From the NCBI GenBank assembly GCA_021018815.1, contig JAITYX010000053.1, forward strand, positions 1,550,001 to 1,614,000: DNA of 64,000 bases. Reading direction: 5' to 3'. The DNA comes from Talinum fruticosum. Its lineage: Eukaryota > Streptophyta > Magnoliopsida > Caryophyllales > Talinaceae. The position numbers and the translations under genes are program-made. The notes under the pieces are model-generated. The model had not been told where the DNA came from. It saw only the letters and a program-made list of their open reading frames with translations, and did not search any database. Shown here one piece after another: positions 33,838-46,089 of the stretch (position 1 is the stretch's first letter; every line of letters begins with the position of its first letter).

Positions 33838-34247
33838 GTCATAATTCCTCGGTGTCTCCGGATTTTCTTCTTTCAAATTTTCTTTTGTCCGGACAACTCA
33901 TGTGTATTACTTGTACTTTTCTCCCTTTTTTTGTTATCTTATTTTCTGTTGAAAGGCAAGGGGAGAAATGTAGTCGAAACTGGTTGTCTTTTTTAGGGGA
34001 GTTTTTTTTCCGCCCTTGTAATTTTTTTACTCTTTAATGGATTGATGCATTTCATTATTAATTTACGAGTTCTTTATTTTTTGAGTTAATGTTAAAGCAT
34101 AGTTTATTTTATTTTGCTCGATATATTATATATTACTACGATCTATTCAATATGCCTTACTCATGAGCAATCTACTCAGAATCAATCTATTTTCCTCTAA
34201 CAAAGTTTCGTTTAAGTATGGAATGCCTTTCATCAAAAAGGGGAGAT
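33838..34247 (+). other. Copy S 3' noncoding region with polypurine tract
   Basis: T-rich sequence ending in AAAAAGGGGAGAT next to the 3' LTR, the start site for plus-strand DNA synthesis in LTR elements. Confidence 0.65.
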
Positions 34248-35813
34248 TGAAGACTCGGACACTCGCTCGAGTATTTTTCGAGTCATGCAAAAGGAATCGG
34301 GTATAACGATATTATTCATATAGAGTTTTGATTCCAAGGCATTCTCTCGTGTCTTAGAAACTTATTTGAGTAAAATAGTATTTTCTCTAAGTGTTTCGGC
34401 CTTCACCGATTTCATTTATCGCTTTTTAGTTAGCGACTCGAAAAGCTGGTTCTTTATTCCGAGTCCATCCTCACTCAGATTAATCGCATTTTTAATATAC
34501 CGGTATTCCATCTGTTTCTCAATCGGAATCTGAGTTGTGGTTATCTCGTTCTATTGTTTGCATAGTCGGCATTCGTAGTTTATTTCTTGCTTAGTCTATA
34601 TCAAGTTAATCTCCTCTACTATTCTTTATAGAACTTGATTCTTCGCCTAGACTTAGTCGGATGGAATTCCGAGTATCATGGATATTAGACTCGAGAAAAT
34701 TCCATTTCTTTTCGACTCGGATAATCTGTTGGTTAATTATCGAATTATCTTATTAACCGTGTCTAACCTTGGACCAAAGTATTTTATACTTTGAGAACCA
34801 AAATTGATTTACTTTTGTAGGTTATTCATTCGAGGATACACCTTTTTCAAACTACAAAAGTAGCCGGCTTCGAACGTCAAATCATCGGTAGATATAGCTT
34901 TTCACCTTCCTCGCTTTCGTCCAAGAAGATTGTGTCGGAAGTCGTCTGCTTCCATATCCGGAAAACTGGAACGCCAAGCTTAATGGTGGTTTCCACCTTA
35001 TTTTTCAAGACACAACCGATGGTTTTGGGACTTCCAAGAGAGTTAAACCGTTGTCCAACGTTCATATTTCAACGGATACTTTCCGAGTGACTCGGAAAGT
35101 CTCTCCCAACGATCACAGAAGACTCTCGGTCAGCGAGATGAAGATAACGGCTACTCTGCCTGGTTATCTATAAATAGAAGCCACTTCACAAGACTTGAGG
35201 GTTGCCGAACATACTGTTTATACACATACTTGATCAAAGTTATTGTATTTACTCTCAATCTTCAACTTACAACTCCCACTCTGTAATTCTTTACTTTCGA
35301 GTTGTAAGGTCTTGTACTTAGTTACAAACTCTTCTTACATTCTTTGTAAGGTCCCTTGACTAAGCTGTAAAGGTTAACTCGGCTTAGTTGTCCCTAGCTG
35401 TAAGGGTTATCTCAGCTAGGATGTACTAGATCGAGATAAGGGAACTTCGAGTCTAGGAAAAGAGTTGTCTAAGGGAGCAACTCGGGTTACATCAAGTTCA
35501 CGGTATTTTGTGGACTCAAAATAGTGGATTTAACTTCGTGTCCGGATTGACACGGGCCGTGGTTTTCTGCCCCGGGAGGGTTCACGTAAAATCTAAAGTG
35601 TTCTCCTTCGAGTTCATTCTAGACTCGGAGCGCTTTACTGCTCTTGTTTCTTCGATTCACCTGCTCTCGAGTCCAATCTTTTCGACCACGCTTATAGACT
35701 CGAAACTGTCTTTGTCTCTTTTACGAGAGAAAGAGTGTGTTTTCGCGAAGAATTTTCTATCACCCTATTCACCCCCTCTAGGGTGACTCGGACTCTCCCC
35801 GAGCAAACCTTCA
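34248..35813 (+). repeat. 3' LTR of copy S
   Basis: TGAAGACTCGGAC...CAAACCTTCA, followed by GAGAG. TATA box at 35169-35176, palindrome starting near 35760. Many of its differences from the 5' LTR are CAG/CGAG/CGG or CTG/CTCG variants. Confidence 0.92.
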
Positions 35814-36920
35814 GAGAGTAAGAAGAGAGTGTTTGTAACTAAGTACAAGACCTTACAACCGAGAATATAATGAATTACGAGTGGGAGTTCTAAGTAGAAG
35901 ATTGAGAATGAATACAATGACATTTTCTCAAGTATCCGTATTATCAATAGATTTGGCAATCTTCAAGTCTTGAGTTGGCTTCTATTTATAGATGACCGAG
36001 CAGCATAGTCGTTATCTCCATCTTCCGACTGGAACTCCCTTTATGACCATTGTGAAGTATTTTCCGAGTCACTCGGAAAATATCCGTTGAAATATAAACG
36101 TTGACCAACGGTTCTTGACTCGCTTTGGAAGTCCCAAAACCACTGGTAGTGTCTTGAAAGATAAGGTGGAAACCACCATTTAGCTTGGCGTTGCAATTTT
36201 CCAATTTTGGAAACAGACATGCCACTGACGCAATCTTACGGGGCTAGGTCGGAGATGGAAAAAGCCTTGTCTGCTGGTGATTTGACGTTTTGAAGCTGGT
36301 TACTTTTGTATTTTCAAAAGGTGTAGCCTCGTTTGAATAACCTACAAAAGTAAATCAATTTGGTTCTCAAAGTATAAAATACTTTGGTCCAAGATTAGAC
36401 ACGGATAATATAATTAAGATTAATTAAGTGACTAATTATCCGAGTCGGAAAAGGAATGGAATTTTCCGAGTCTAATATCCATGAAACTCGAAATTCCATC
36501 CGAGTTAGTCTAAGTGAGAATCAAGTTAAACAAAGAATATCGAGTGAAATAAACTTGATCTAGACTAAGCATGGTTCAAACTAGAAGAGCTTACTATAAC
36601 AGAATAAGACCTGTAACATGGAGTCGGACTCGAGTGCGGTTATGCAAAATACTAGTCATTTGAACATGCGATAATTCTAAGTGATGAGAGACTCAAAGCT
36701 GAGTGAGACAGCGTGAGTGCATATCTCGTTTTCCGAGTCACTTAGAGACAAGCAAGAATACATGGGGCAATTGCTATATCACTTACAGGAAATACTATAT
36801 CACTCGAGAAAAGTTTCTAAGGTACAGAGAATGCCTTGGAAAACTCTATAAGTGAAAAATTCTTATACCCGATTCCTTTGATAGAACTCGGAAATGTGCG
36901 GAGTAAAGTCCGAGTCTTCA

Positions 36921-38295
36921 AAAACAACCGAGTCCGAGTTTAGATTGCACTCGGAAATGTAGACACTCAGAACTTCGTGGAAACCTTCCTAAGGCAAAAA
37001 ACCACGAGACAGTGCTAATCCAAGCACCAAGTCAAATCCAGTATTTTGAATCTTCAAAATACAAAGGATCGACTCTACCAGAATTGCTCCCTTAGACAAT
37101 TCCTTACAATGTTTTCCTAGACTCGAAGTTCCCTTATCCGATTTAGTCCTTCCTAACTGAGATGACCTTTAAAGCTAGGGGCAAGCGAGCTGAGTTAACC
37201 CTTACGGATCAGTCAAGGGACCTTACTCGGAAAGTAAGAAAAGTATATAACCGATTGTAAGACTTTACAACTTAGAAAATATTAATTACAAGTCGGGAGT
37301 TGTAAGTAGAAGATTGAATATGAAAACAATAACTTTTGCTCAAGTAATGTGTTTTGTAATAATGTTCAAGCAATGATTCCAGCAACCTTCAAGTCTTGTG
37401 AAGTGCCTTATATTTATAGATGACCAAGCGAGTGACCGTTGAGTCTTGGTTCCGAACGAAGTCTTTATTGTCCATTGTAACGGCTCTTCCGAGTCACTCG
37501 GAAAAGATCTGTTGGGATGTGAACGTTGTGCAACGGCTCTTAGCTCCAAGACGTACTCTTGTCAACTGCCGATGTGTGAAAAGCAAGGTGGAAACCACCG
37601 TTGAGCCTAGCGTTGGAGTTTTCCAGGTTTGGAAACAGATAACCATGACACAATGTCCGAGCCCTATTCAAAAGTAGATAAAGCTTGTCTGCTGGTGATT
37701 GACAGACTACAAGCTGGCTACTTTTGTATTTTAAAAATGAGATAACCTCGTTTGAATAACCTACAAAAGTAAACCACTTTGGTTCTCGGAGTATAAAATA
37801 CTTTGGTCCAAAATTAGGAACACATAATAATTAAATTAAGATAATTAAATGCATAATTATCTTAGACCTATAAGAGTGGAATTTTCTGAGTCTAATATTC
37901 AATATACTTAAATTCTATCGAGTCAATCCTAAGGATGATGAAGTTGAAAAGAATAGAATCATCATAGTATAATAACTTGATCTGGACAAATAATTCTCAA
38001 ATAAGTTAGAAAAATGAATTAACACTCGTAATTCACTTTGCGTTGAAATATGCAATCGGTACTCGGAATACTTGAGAAAATATTTGAGCATGGGATAGTT
38101 CCGAGTGAGTCGAAACATCGAGTGTAGAAGATATATAATAATGTGATTTCGAGTCGGTTAGAAACGAATGAAAACTTATACGAGAGTTTCTATAACGCTC
38201 GAATGACTTGAAATCAAAACTTATGAGAGATAAGATTTATACCTGAATCTTCCTGTGGTACTCGGAATGACTTAGAGTTAGAATATGAGTCTTCA
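36921..38295 (-). repeat. M2 3' LTR, truncated
   Basis: Starts at AAAACAACCGAGTCCGAG, the sequence found about 97 bases inside the M2 5' LTR (46187), and ends GAGTCTTCA followed by the reversed polypurine tract. Confidence 0.8.
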
Positions 38296-38720
38296 ATTTC
38301 CCCTTTTTGATGAAAGGCATTCCATACTTGGATAGAAACTTGTAAGTGCAAAACATGAGTTTTCATTCTCACTAAGCGAGAACATATCAAAGTGAGAAGT
38401 AATGATTGGGAAATATTCCATACTTATAAGATGCATATCATTACTTATAACAGTTATGCGGATAACACATTAGATCAAAGAAATGAGTAGATTATATCAA
38501 AGCGAGAAAAATAATATAAGATATCCAACTCAGAAATAAGTCTGTTCAAAAAGAAAATTCATTCATTCTTGTGCTCAAAAAAATAAAGGGTGAGCTCCTC
38601 TAAACACAACAACATCGGATTTCCATATTCCCCCCGCATTTCATCAAAAAGAGGGAAGAAAAATAACAATGAAGTACACTTGATGTTGGACAAAAAAAAT
38701 AAAAGAAGAAAAGAAAATAG
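38296..38720 (-). other. M2 3' noncoding region
   Basis: Reversed polypurine tract (ATTTCCCCTTTTT), the AAAGGCATTCCATAC motif shared with the other copies, then A-rich sequence. Nothing else seen. Confidence 0.5.
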
Positions 38721-40436
38721 ATTAAGAAGGGGGCTTGTTACCGGGAGATGGAGGGATGAGCAGGTGCGCAGGTGCTTGGTAAGATAGGGACGAAGTTGAT
38801 GATCATGACGGCGGCTAGCACGGGGATATCCGGAAGTAGCTTCGTTATGGTCGTCTAACCCAGGGCCATATCATCCTTGGGCTCATCCTCCTGGAAGACA
38901 GCGAGAGGGAGGTGCTTCGACTTGACAACTATGGATTGACCAATGTCTGCGGCGTCTTCGACCCACTTAGATCATCATGTGAGCTGATCGGTTACGGTTC
39001 AAGGACTGCAGCACCTTGTCCCTCGGTTTGAGTGGCTGCCTCTTTCTCTTTCTCCTCTTCCTCCTTCTCCTCTTCTTTCTCCTCTTCCTTCTCCTGTTCC
39101 TTCTCCTCCTCAGGCTGTGCTTCGCTTCAACTGTAGCTTCTTCTTCTTCAACCTCAGCCGAAGGAGACTTGGCTGAGCTAGAGGACTCCTCGAAGTGTAT
39201 AAACTTTCTAGGTCTTGGGCAGCCTTAGATTGACGTTCTTGGAGGAGTTGGAATTGCTCTTGCTGCTCCTTGATGATGCCCTTCATCTCGACGAGCAGAT
39301 CCTGGTGCTCCCGGATCCGAGGCCGGGTTGTCTTTTGGTTGATCATCGGGCCTTGAAGGATAGTTTTTAGCGAGCGAGAGGGTGCCCCAAAGTTCTTTGG
39401 ACACGAGAGGAGAGTTTGTCTACCAAAATAGTAAACATAGCCTCAAAGGCTGTAGAAGGTGGTTGAGAAGTGGATGGTCAACCTAATGGAGGAGGGAGTG
39501 ATAGAGGAATCCGAGTCCGAATGGGAGGGGGTGAAGGGGGCTTTAACTCGGACCCGTGAACCCAAACACTAGGCTTGACTTCTTGATATCCGAAGCCCGG
39601 AAGATCCTTCCTGCCTACCACTATGGCAGCCTCGGTAACCACATTTGGATATGAGGGGAGGAGAACCTTAAAGCTGTTTGACGACAACGATCGGAAGGGC
39701 TCGGAAGGGGAATGGAGCAGATTTTTAGATTGAGCTGGCACGAAGCGATTTGCTCAAGAATAGCAAGGAAGAGGTCTACGTCGTAGCCCTCTAGAATGTC
39801 AAAAAGAAAATTGAGAATCTTGGAGTTAGGATTCTCTTTGCTAGAATGATAAGAAAAGAAAGTTCTCATTAGGAGAAAATAGAGTAATCGGCCTCGATCT
39901 TCATCTAAGTCACGGAGAAGTTTTTGCATGACTAAGGGACCTTCTTGGCGTATTTCTCAAGAATTCATCCGTAATCTTCATGAAAGGGATGGGATTGCAG
40001 TTTAGAAAGAGAGAAAAGACTTTGAAAAGTCTGTGAAGGAGAGAGAGGTTGATCTTCATGAAAGGGATGGGATTGCGGTTTAGAAAGAGAGAAAAGACTT
40101 TGAAAAGTCCGTGAAGGAGAGAGAGGTTGATGCAAACAACCTTGTCTTGAACTCATGAGGTAATGACTCCCTTAGAGTAAGACATGTTGGAGTAGAACTC
40201 GGCAATGAGTTCAGGATAGATAAACTCACTAAAGCACAAAAAATTGTATACTCCAGCTTGTCTTTATGTGTTGCAACCTCAAAAACGAGGTGGTTGGGAA
40301 AAATTTGTCATCCAACGTTAGGTGTTGGGTGACGAAGACTTTAGAGAGGTTAGAGGTACCCTCTTGAGGGGTTTTGGTGCGGGGCTTCTTGGTAGCGGAT
40401 CCCTAGAAAATCTTGTGCAGAACCCCTTTTAGGCAT
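38721..40436 (-). pseudogene. Sirevirus extra 3' ORF (ORF3), copy M2
   Basis: Minus-strand start at 40436 (MPKRG), then a frame-broken DDKFFPTTSF block near 40300. A middle part matches copy S (SNSFKVLLPSYPNVVTEAAI near 39650; FFSYHSSKENPNSK near 39850). The coiled-coil stretch RIREHQDLLVEMKGIIKEQQ (39320-39260) corresponds to that of copy S. Frame breaks are frequent. A perfect-register 78-bp tandem duplication sits inside it at 39974-40129. Same interpretation as the S copy. Confidence 0.6.
39974..40129 (-). repeat. 78-bp tandem duplication
   Basis: Two adjacent 78-bp copies (39974-40051 and 40052-40129) differing at only two sites: A39999 against G40077 (GCAG to GCGG) and T40032 against C40110 (TCTG to TCCG). 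Confidence 0.95.
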
Positions 40437-40477
40437 GGTGAGAATTTTTGAGAAGAAATCGAGTGAACTCGAGAGAG

Positions 40478-40524
<47 letters not shown>

Positions 40525-41032
40525 AAGAGAATGAGAGTGCTTAGAATTCAGAGAGTAAGTGAGAATGCTTAGAAAGTAGGAAGGCAGTGAGTAAAGGAAC
40601 AAAATGAAGGTAAAAGGGTGCTATTTATAGCGAAAAGAAAGGTCCTTCAGCCTTCGATCCGACTTGAAGCTCCAACGGCCGTCCGAGACAAGTGAGACAT
40701 TTCTGCTCTCCAACAGTTAGAATTCCAGCGGCTTTCTTCCAACGGCTAGTTTTCTCTAATTGATATGCTGCTGCAGAGAGAGAGAGAAGAAAGACTTTTC
40801 AAAAATATTTCGAAATTCTCTATTTATCTAGAGATGATTTCAGAAGTTTGATGTCTATTTTGCTCAAAAACTAAGTCTGACTCGAGTATGGTTTTCGAGT
40901 GACTCGGAACACTAAGAGACCTAATAACTCGTAGCTCAGGTTCACTTGGTCAAGTGAACCACTTTTTATTAAGAGAAAATAAAAACATAACACATAATCA
41001 TGTAAGAAAATTCCTCTTGTAAAATCACATAA
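40437..41032 (-). other. M2 spacer between pol and ORF3
   Basis: Noncoding; includes the GA microsatellite at 40471-40522 and a reversed TATA-like CTATTTATAG near 40620-40630. Confidence 0.5.
40471..40522. repeat. GA dinucleotide microsatellite
   Basis: About 25 GA units with a single GACGAG interruption, just upstream of ORF3 of M2. The other two copies have only short GAGAG or CTCTC runs at this place. Confidence 0.9.
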
Positions 41033-42560
41033 TCATGCATTAATCATTCCAAGCACATTCCTAATAAAACAAAACTGATCCTCACTAAGTGGCTTAGTGA
41101 AAATATTAGCTAACTTAAATTTTGTAGGAATGAATTCAAGTTCGATGTCACCTTTCTCAGAATGGTCTCTCGGAAAATGATACATGACCTCAATATGCTT
41201 TATCTTTGAGTGTTGAACTGGATTCTTAGTGATGGTGATTTTACTTTGATCATCACACTTCATTGGGTTAGATTTGAATGGAAGTCCAAGATCCTTCAAG
41301 TGTTACTTGATCCACGGAATTGGGGCACTGCACGCTCCACCTGCAATGTACTCGGCTTCAGCGAGTTGATAGAGCAATTGAGTTATGTTTCTTTGAGTGC
41401 TAAGATGATGAGGATTGACCCGAAATTGGCATGCTCCTGATGTGCTCTTTCTATCAACCTTGTAACCAACATAGTTAGCATCTAGGTATCCGAGTGAGGG
41501 TTAGTTATGAGTCTTTTGAAAACCATAGACCAAAAATCTGAGTTCCTGCAAGATATCTGAAAATCCTCCTCACCGCAGATGAGATGTGATTCTTTTGGAT
41601 TAGCTTGAAATCTTCAACACGAGACATACACTAAACATAATGTTTGGCCTACTTGGATGTGAGATATAGCAGAGATCCAATCATACCTCTATAGAGTTTC
41701 TCATCTACTTGCTTTACCTTTTTCGTGTGAGGCCAGTTTCATGCTTGCTATTCATAGGTGTGGCTGTATGTTTCTCATCTTGAAGCTTGTACTTCTTCAA
41801 CAACTCCTTGGTATACTTAGATTGATGGACATAGATTCCATTTTTGTCTTGTCTGATTTGTAGACCAAGAAAAAATTGAGCCCACCATGCTCATTTGGAA
41901 CTCCTATCTCATCAACTCAGAAAACTCTCGACAAAGATTTTCATTAGTAGCTCCAAAAATAATATCATCAACATAAATGTGAGCAACAAGGAAATCTTTC
42001 CCCTTGGTTTTTATGAAAATATTTTTGTCAATCTGACCTCTTTTGAAATCATTTTCAACCAAAAAGCTGTTCAATCTTTCATACTAAGCTCCGGGAGCTT
42101 GTTTAAGACCATATAAAGCTTTTTGCAATTTGAAAACATGATTTGGAAATTTTGAGTTTTCAAATCTAGGGGGTTGCTCAACACAGACTTCCTCTTGAAT
42201 GAAACCATTCAGAAAAGAACATTTAACATCCATTTGATACAACTTAATATTCATGCTAGATGCAAATGCCAACAGCATTCTGGTTGCTTTGATCCTAGCA
42301 AATGGTGCAAAGGTTTCCCCATAATCAATCTCTTCTTATTGATTGCACTCTTGAGCCACAAGTCTAGCCTTATTTCTAACCACCAACCCATCCTCATCCA
42401 GTTTGTTTTTGAAAACCCGTTTGGTTCCTATAACTGGGTGGTCGGAAGGTTGTTTGGTCAAAGTCCGGACTTGGTTTCTTTCAAATTGATTAAGCTCTTC
42501 TTGCATGGCCTCTACCCATTCAGGTTCATTTAGGGCCTCCGAGTGCATTTACGGGTTCGT
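41033..42560 (-). pseudogene. Copia reverse transcriptase-RNase H, copy M2
   Basis: Minus strand motifs: NEPEWVEAMQEELNQFERN (near 42525), [35 protein letters not shown] (42235), FKLQKALYGLKQAPGA (42140), IYVDDIIFGA (near 41960), FLGLQI, and RNase H with KCDDQSKITITKNPVQHSK (41260). Here NPVQHSK reads without a shift, which makes M2 a useful reference for the breaks at the same place in S and M1. It ends with GMINA and a stop at 41033-41035. Confidence 0.82.
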
Positions 42561-42899
42561 TAATGATATGAATGCGAGTGGATGCACATAGATTTTGCAA
42601 AGAAGAACGAGTTCTTACCCCACTTGTTAATGTCGAATAGAATGTTCTCGAGTGGGTGACTTGGATGCATTTTTGAATGCTCTACCTATTCTCTCGGTTC
42701 ACCAAATTTGTTGGTTGAACTGGCTGATCTTCGATAGTTTCAGCTTGCTGAGTCTCCTCATTTGCTTGTCCTTCGACGATTCCGAGCTCTCTCTTGAGCT
42801 AGTTCGATCCGAGTCACGATGTTACGAGCTGCCTCATTTTGAGTTGCTTTCTTCGACTCTTCCCGAGCTCGGCTTCAGCAAGATTATCTTTATCTCGAC

Positions 42900-44215
42900 C
42901 GAGTTTCAGATCTGATAAGGTTAACTTACTTGTTTTTCCCTGATCTATCTCATCAAACACAACGTGGATACTTTCTTCCATTTTGTTAGTTCTTTTGTTA
43001 AAGACACGATACCCAAAAATATACCTTCATCCGACCTAGCATCAAACTTGGTCAGGTGATCCTTACCATTATTTTGAACAAAGCACTTACATCCAAAGGA
43101 TCTAAAATATAAGATATTGGGCTTCTTTCCCTTGTAAAGCTCGCGAGGAGTTTTCTTCAAGATGGGTCTCATGAGGCATTTGTTGAGTGTGTAGTTTCGT
43201 TGTGTTAATTGCCTCGGCCCGTAAATAGTAAGGTAGATCATTTTCAATCATCATCATCCTTCCTATTTCTTCAAGATGTCGGTTCTTTCTCTCACTACCC
43301 CGTTCGTTGAGGAGTTACGAGTGCTGAGAAGTTATGAGAGATACCGTTCTTGTCACGGAACTCTGCAAATTCCGAGTAGTCGAAGTCGAACTCCCTTCAA
43401 TGGTTAGTTTGAATTCTTCTAATCCGAGTATGAGACTCCACTTGAATTTTTCTGCAGAGCTTACTGAACTCTTTGAAAGCTTCATTCTTGTTCTTAAGAA
43501 AACAAACCGAGGTCAATCGTGAAAAATCATCAACAATCGAAGTACATATGATTTACCTCCAAGGATTTTCACGAGAGATATCACCACGGAAATCCATATG
43601 AAGCAATTCAAGCACTTTGGATGTGGAAATAGTTTTGAAAGGTTTGAAAGATGATCTAACTTGTTTCCCCTTTGTGCATACTTCACAGATTTTATCTTTC
43701 TTAAATGCAAAGTTTGGTAAACCCCTAACTAAACCATGAGACGCAAGCTTTTTGATAGTGTGTATGCTAACATGACCTAGCTACGATACCATATCCAAGA
43801 ATCATCATGCAATGATGCTTTTAAACAAGATAAATTCCGACTTGGATCGGAGAGAGGAATGGTATAGGTATTACCCGAGGGCTTAGTCTCTTTGGTAGTT
43901 GCATCACAAATGTAGCAATTGGTCCGAGTGAACCTTACCTCTTGACCTTTGTCACACAACTTAGAGATGTTGAGCAGATTGTACATTAATCCCTTGACAA
44001 GATAAAGCTGGATCGACTAGGTTGTCTCCTTCACCAATCTTGCCAATTCCAACTATCTTGCTCTTATTGTCATCTCCAAAAGTGACTTTGACACCTTTAA
44101 AATCTTCTAACTTAGAAAAGAGTCTTGAATGTACTAACATGTGGCGTGAGCATCCACTATCTAAGTACCAACGACCTTTCGTCCTTTTCTGAGTTACCTG
44201 CAAGTCATAAACACA
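42900..44215 (-). pseudogene. Copia protease-integrase, copy M2
   Basis: The protease has an intact WYLDSGCSRHM (near 44165). The VTFGDDNKSKIVGIGKIGEG segment, the zinc region with KASLHDDSWIW and KYAQRGNK, and the catalytic core region (43700-43200, broken by shifts) follow. The post-core piece RNYTLNKCLMRPILKKTPRE and NNGKDHLTKFDARSDEGIFL (near 43060) is unshifted here. The integrase core is present, unlike M1. Confidence 0.8.
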
Positions 44216-46029
44216 CTAACCCTTCTCACTTCCTCTAATGAATCCAGTAACTCCCTTTATTGTGGTCCTTTTCGAGGAAGAAGACTCTTGGGAACCCAGA
44301 TTTGAATGAATTTGGGTTTGGTCCGATCTCGAGTCTTCTTTCTAGAAAACCGAGTTTATGTCTCTTTCTTTTGAAAATCTTTTCTTTTGTAAACAAGTGG
44401 AGAAGGTTTTCTCTTGTAAACTGGTATGGGCTCAATCCCCTTTCATTCTTATGAATAGGACCATGCTTAGCCTTCCTGAACTTCACAGTTCTAGAATCCT
44501 TCTTGAAAAGATTGGAGTAGGAATTAGATTCCTCCTCTTCATTAAAACCAAGTCCTTCTTTCCTGAAGGAGACACACTAAGAGCTTAAAATCATGTCAAG
44601 GTTTTTCGACCTTGAGTAAATTTCAAAACAAGCTCTTAAGACTCATTGAGGTTTCTTTGCAAATGCTCATTTTCTCTTCCGAGTGACTCAAACTTAGTCT
44701 CATTAGCCTCGAGTACTAGTCTTGAGTTCTTTCGGAGTTAGTCTCGCTTTTCTAATTCATTTTTTAAACAATTGCTCTCGAAGTAAGAGACTCAAGTTGT
44801 TCTTTGAACTGAGAAGAATCGGAATTGGACTTTTGTTCCAAAGTGTAAATATATCTAGCTAAATCAGCTTTGGAGAACTTCAGAAAGTATTCAATTACCT
44901 CCTAAGCACTTGTCCGCTCGAGTGTCCGAGTTGTTACCATCTGTCTCGGATTCGGCTTCGAATCTGTTAGTGCTATTAGACACTTTGAGTCACCGGAATC
45001 ATAATCTTCTTCGGATGAGTCGTCATCGCTCCATGTGGCCATCATAGCCTTCTTCTTCTTTCTGTCCTTCTTTCTCTTCGACGAGTCCTTGACTATGTGA
45101 TCTTTACTCGACACATTCGAAACTGACCAAAGTTTTTAGTTAAAGATAACTTTGAAGAAGAAGAATATTTACCTTTTCTATCCTTCTTTTCTTTCTTATA
45201 GAACTCTTCCTTTGTCCTCTTTTCCCACTTCTTATGCTTCATCATTCTTTTGAAGCCTTGGGCAATAAGTGCCATTGGATCCTCTTCCGAGTCTAAGGAA
45301 CTCGGACTTTCCCCTCTACTTTCCGAGGTCTTCGGCGCAATGTTCTTTTTGGTGTTGACCTTGGCATCCTCTTCATCTAGGTGAATCTCATGGATAAGCG
45401 GCTTCCCAATCGGTTCGTCTGGCTTTAATTGAGAGAGGTTCCGAGGTTCCTCGATGGCTGTCACCATAGGACCCCATCTCCTCTTTGGGAGACTTCTTAT
45501 AATTTTTCTCACATTTCATCGTGAGGAATTTTTCTACCCAAAGATTTGAGATTGTTTATAATCTCGGTGAAGCGAATAAACATCCGAGTGATGTTTTCTT
45601 CCGGCACCATCTTGAACAGCTTATATTGGTGAAGATATCGACTTATCTACACCTGTTTCACTTGGCTTGTTCGTTCGTATGTGTTGACAAGAGTGTCCCA
45701 CACATCTTTGGCCGTGTCGCATAGCTGACACTCTATTATACTCTTCGAGCTGATAGCACACATCAGAATGTTCATTGCTTTGAAGTTCCTTCTAAACTTC
45801 TCCGATTCTTCATTTGTGTACTCGAATTTTTCTTTAGGCACGAGATCTTGTTCCTTCCATCTTCATTAGGATGTAGTTGCCTTCTTGGATGATGTTCCGG
45901 ACATCCGAATCGTTGTCCAGCAGAAAGCACTTCATTAGTTTCTTCCAAGTGCACAAAGTTTAGTCCTTTGAACTTTGGTGGTCCGGTGGAAGACCTTCCT
46001 TCATCGAACTCTCCAATGTTCCGAGCCAT
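44216..46029 (-). pseudogene. Copia gag and linker, copy M2
   Basis: Start MARNIGEFDEGRSSTGPPKF at 46029; capsid part SEKFRRNFKAMNILMCAISS (near 45800); nucleocapsid Lys-rich and acidic tail (44902-45114). The zinc knuckle is broken twice as written: GTCGAGTAAAG stands for the GGCAGCAAAG of S, and ACTCGTC for ACTGTCC at the last Cys. The linker ends with FLEKDHNKGSYW near 44260. Confidence 0.78.
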
Positions 46030-46075
46030 TTGATCTTTAAACCTTTGGATTGCTAGATCCTTCTTGAAAGGCTAC

Positions 46076-46087
46076 GCTCCGATACCA
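46076..46087 (-). promoter_or_regulatory. Primer-binding site of M2
   Basis: TGGTATCGGAGC on the minus strand beside the LTR; the initiator-Met primer site TGGTATCAGAGC with A to G at the CAG. Confidence 0.8.
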
Positions 46088-46089
46088 AT

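Larger units (their letters stand above)
24974..35813 (+). mobile_element. Complete Sirevirus-type copia element, copy S
   Basis: 10.84 kb, plus strand, with both LTRs, primer site, polypurine tract and the perfect 5-bp target duplication GAGAG (24969-24973 and 35814-35818). Order: 5' LTR, gag with zinc knuckle, protease, integrase, reverse transcriptase, RNase H, extra ORF3, polypurine tract AAAAAGGGGAGAT (34235-34247), 3' LTR. The LTRs are close in length (1562 and 1566) and clearly similar, so it is the youngest Sirevirus insertion here. Despite that, its genes are interrupted by many one-base shifts, mostly at CGAG/CTCG strings. It sits antisense inside an LTR of its own family. Confidence 0.92.
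24777..36920 (-). mobile_element. Antisense Sirevirus LTR split by copy S
   Basis: Pieces 24777-24973 and 35814-36920 join, after removal of copy S, into one antisense LTR: the AAGAGACCTTACTTAGAGAG of the left piece continues as GAGAGTAAGAAG.GAGTGTTTGTAA on the right, exactly as at about 1250-1280 in M1. It lacks the first 200 or so bases (palindrome side) because of the junction with Tat gag, and ends GTCCGAGTCTTCA at 36920. Confidence 0.8.
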
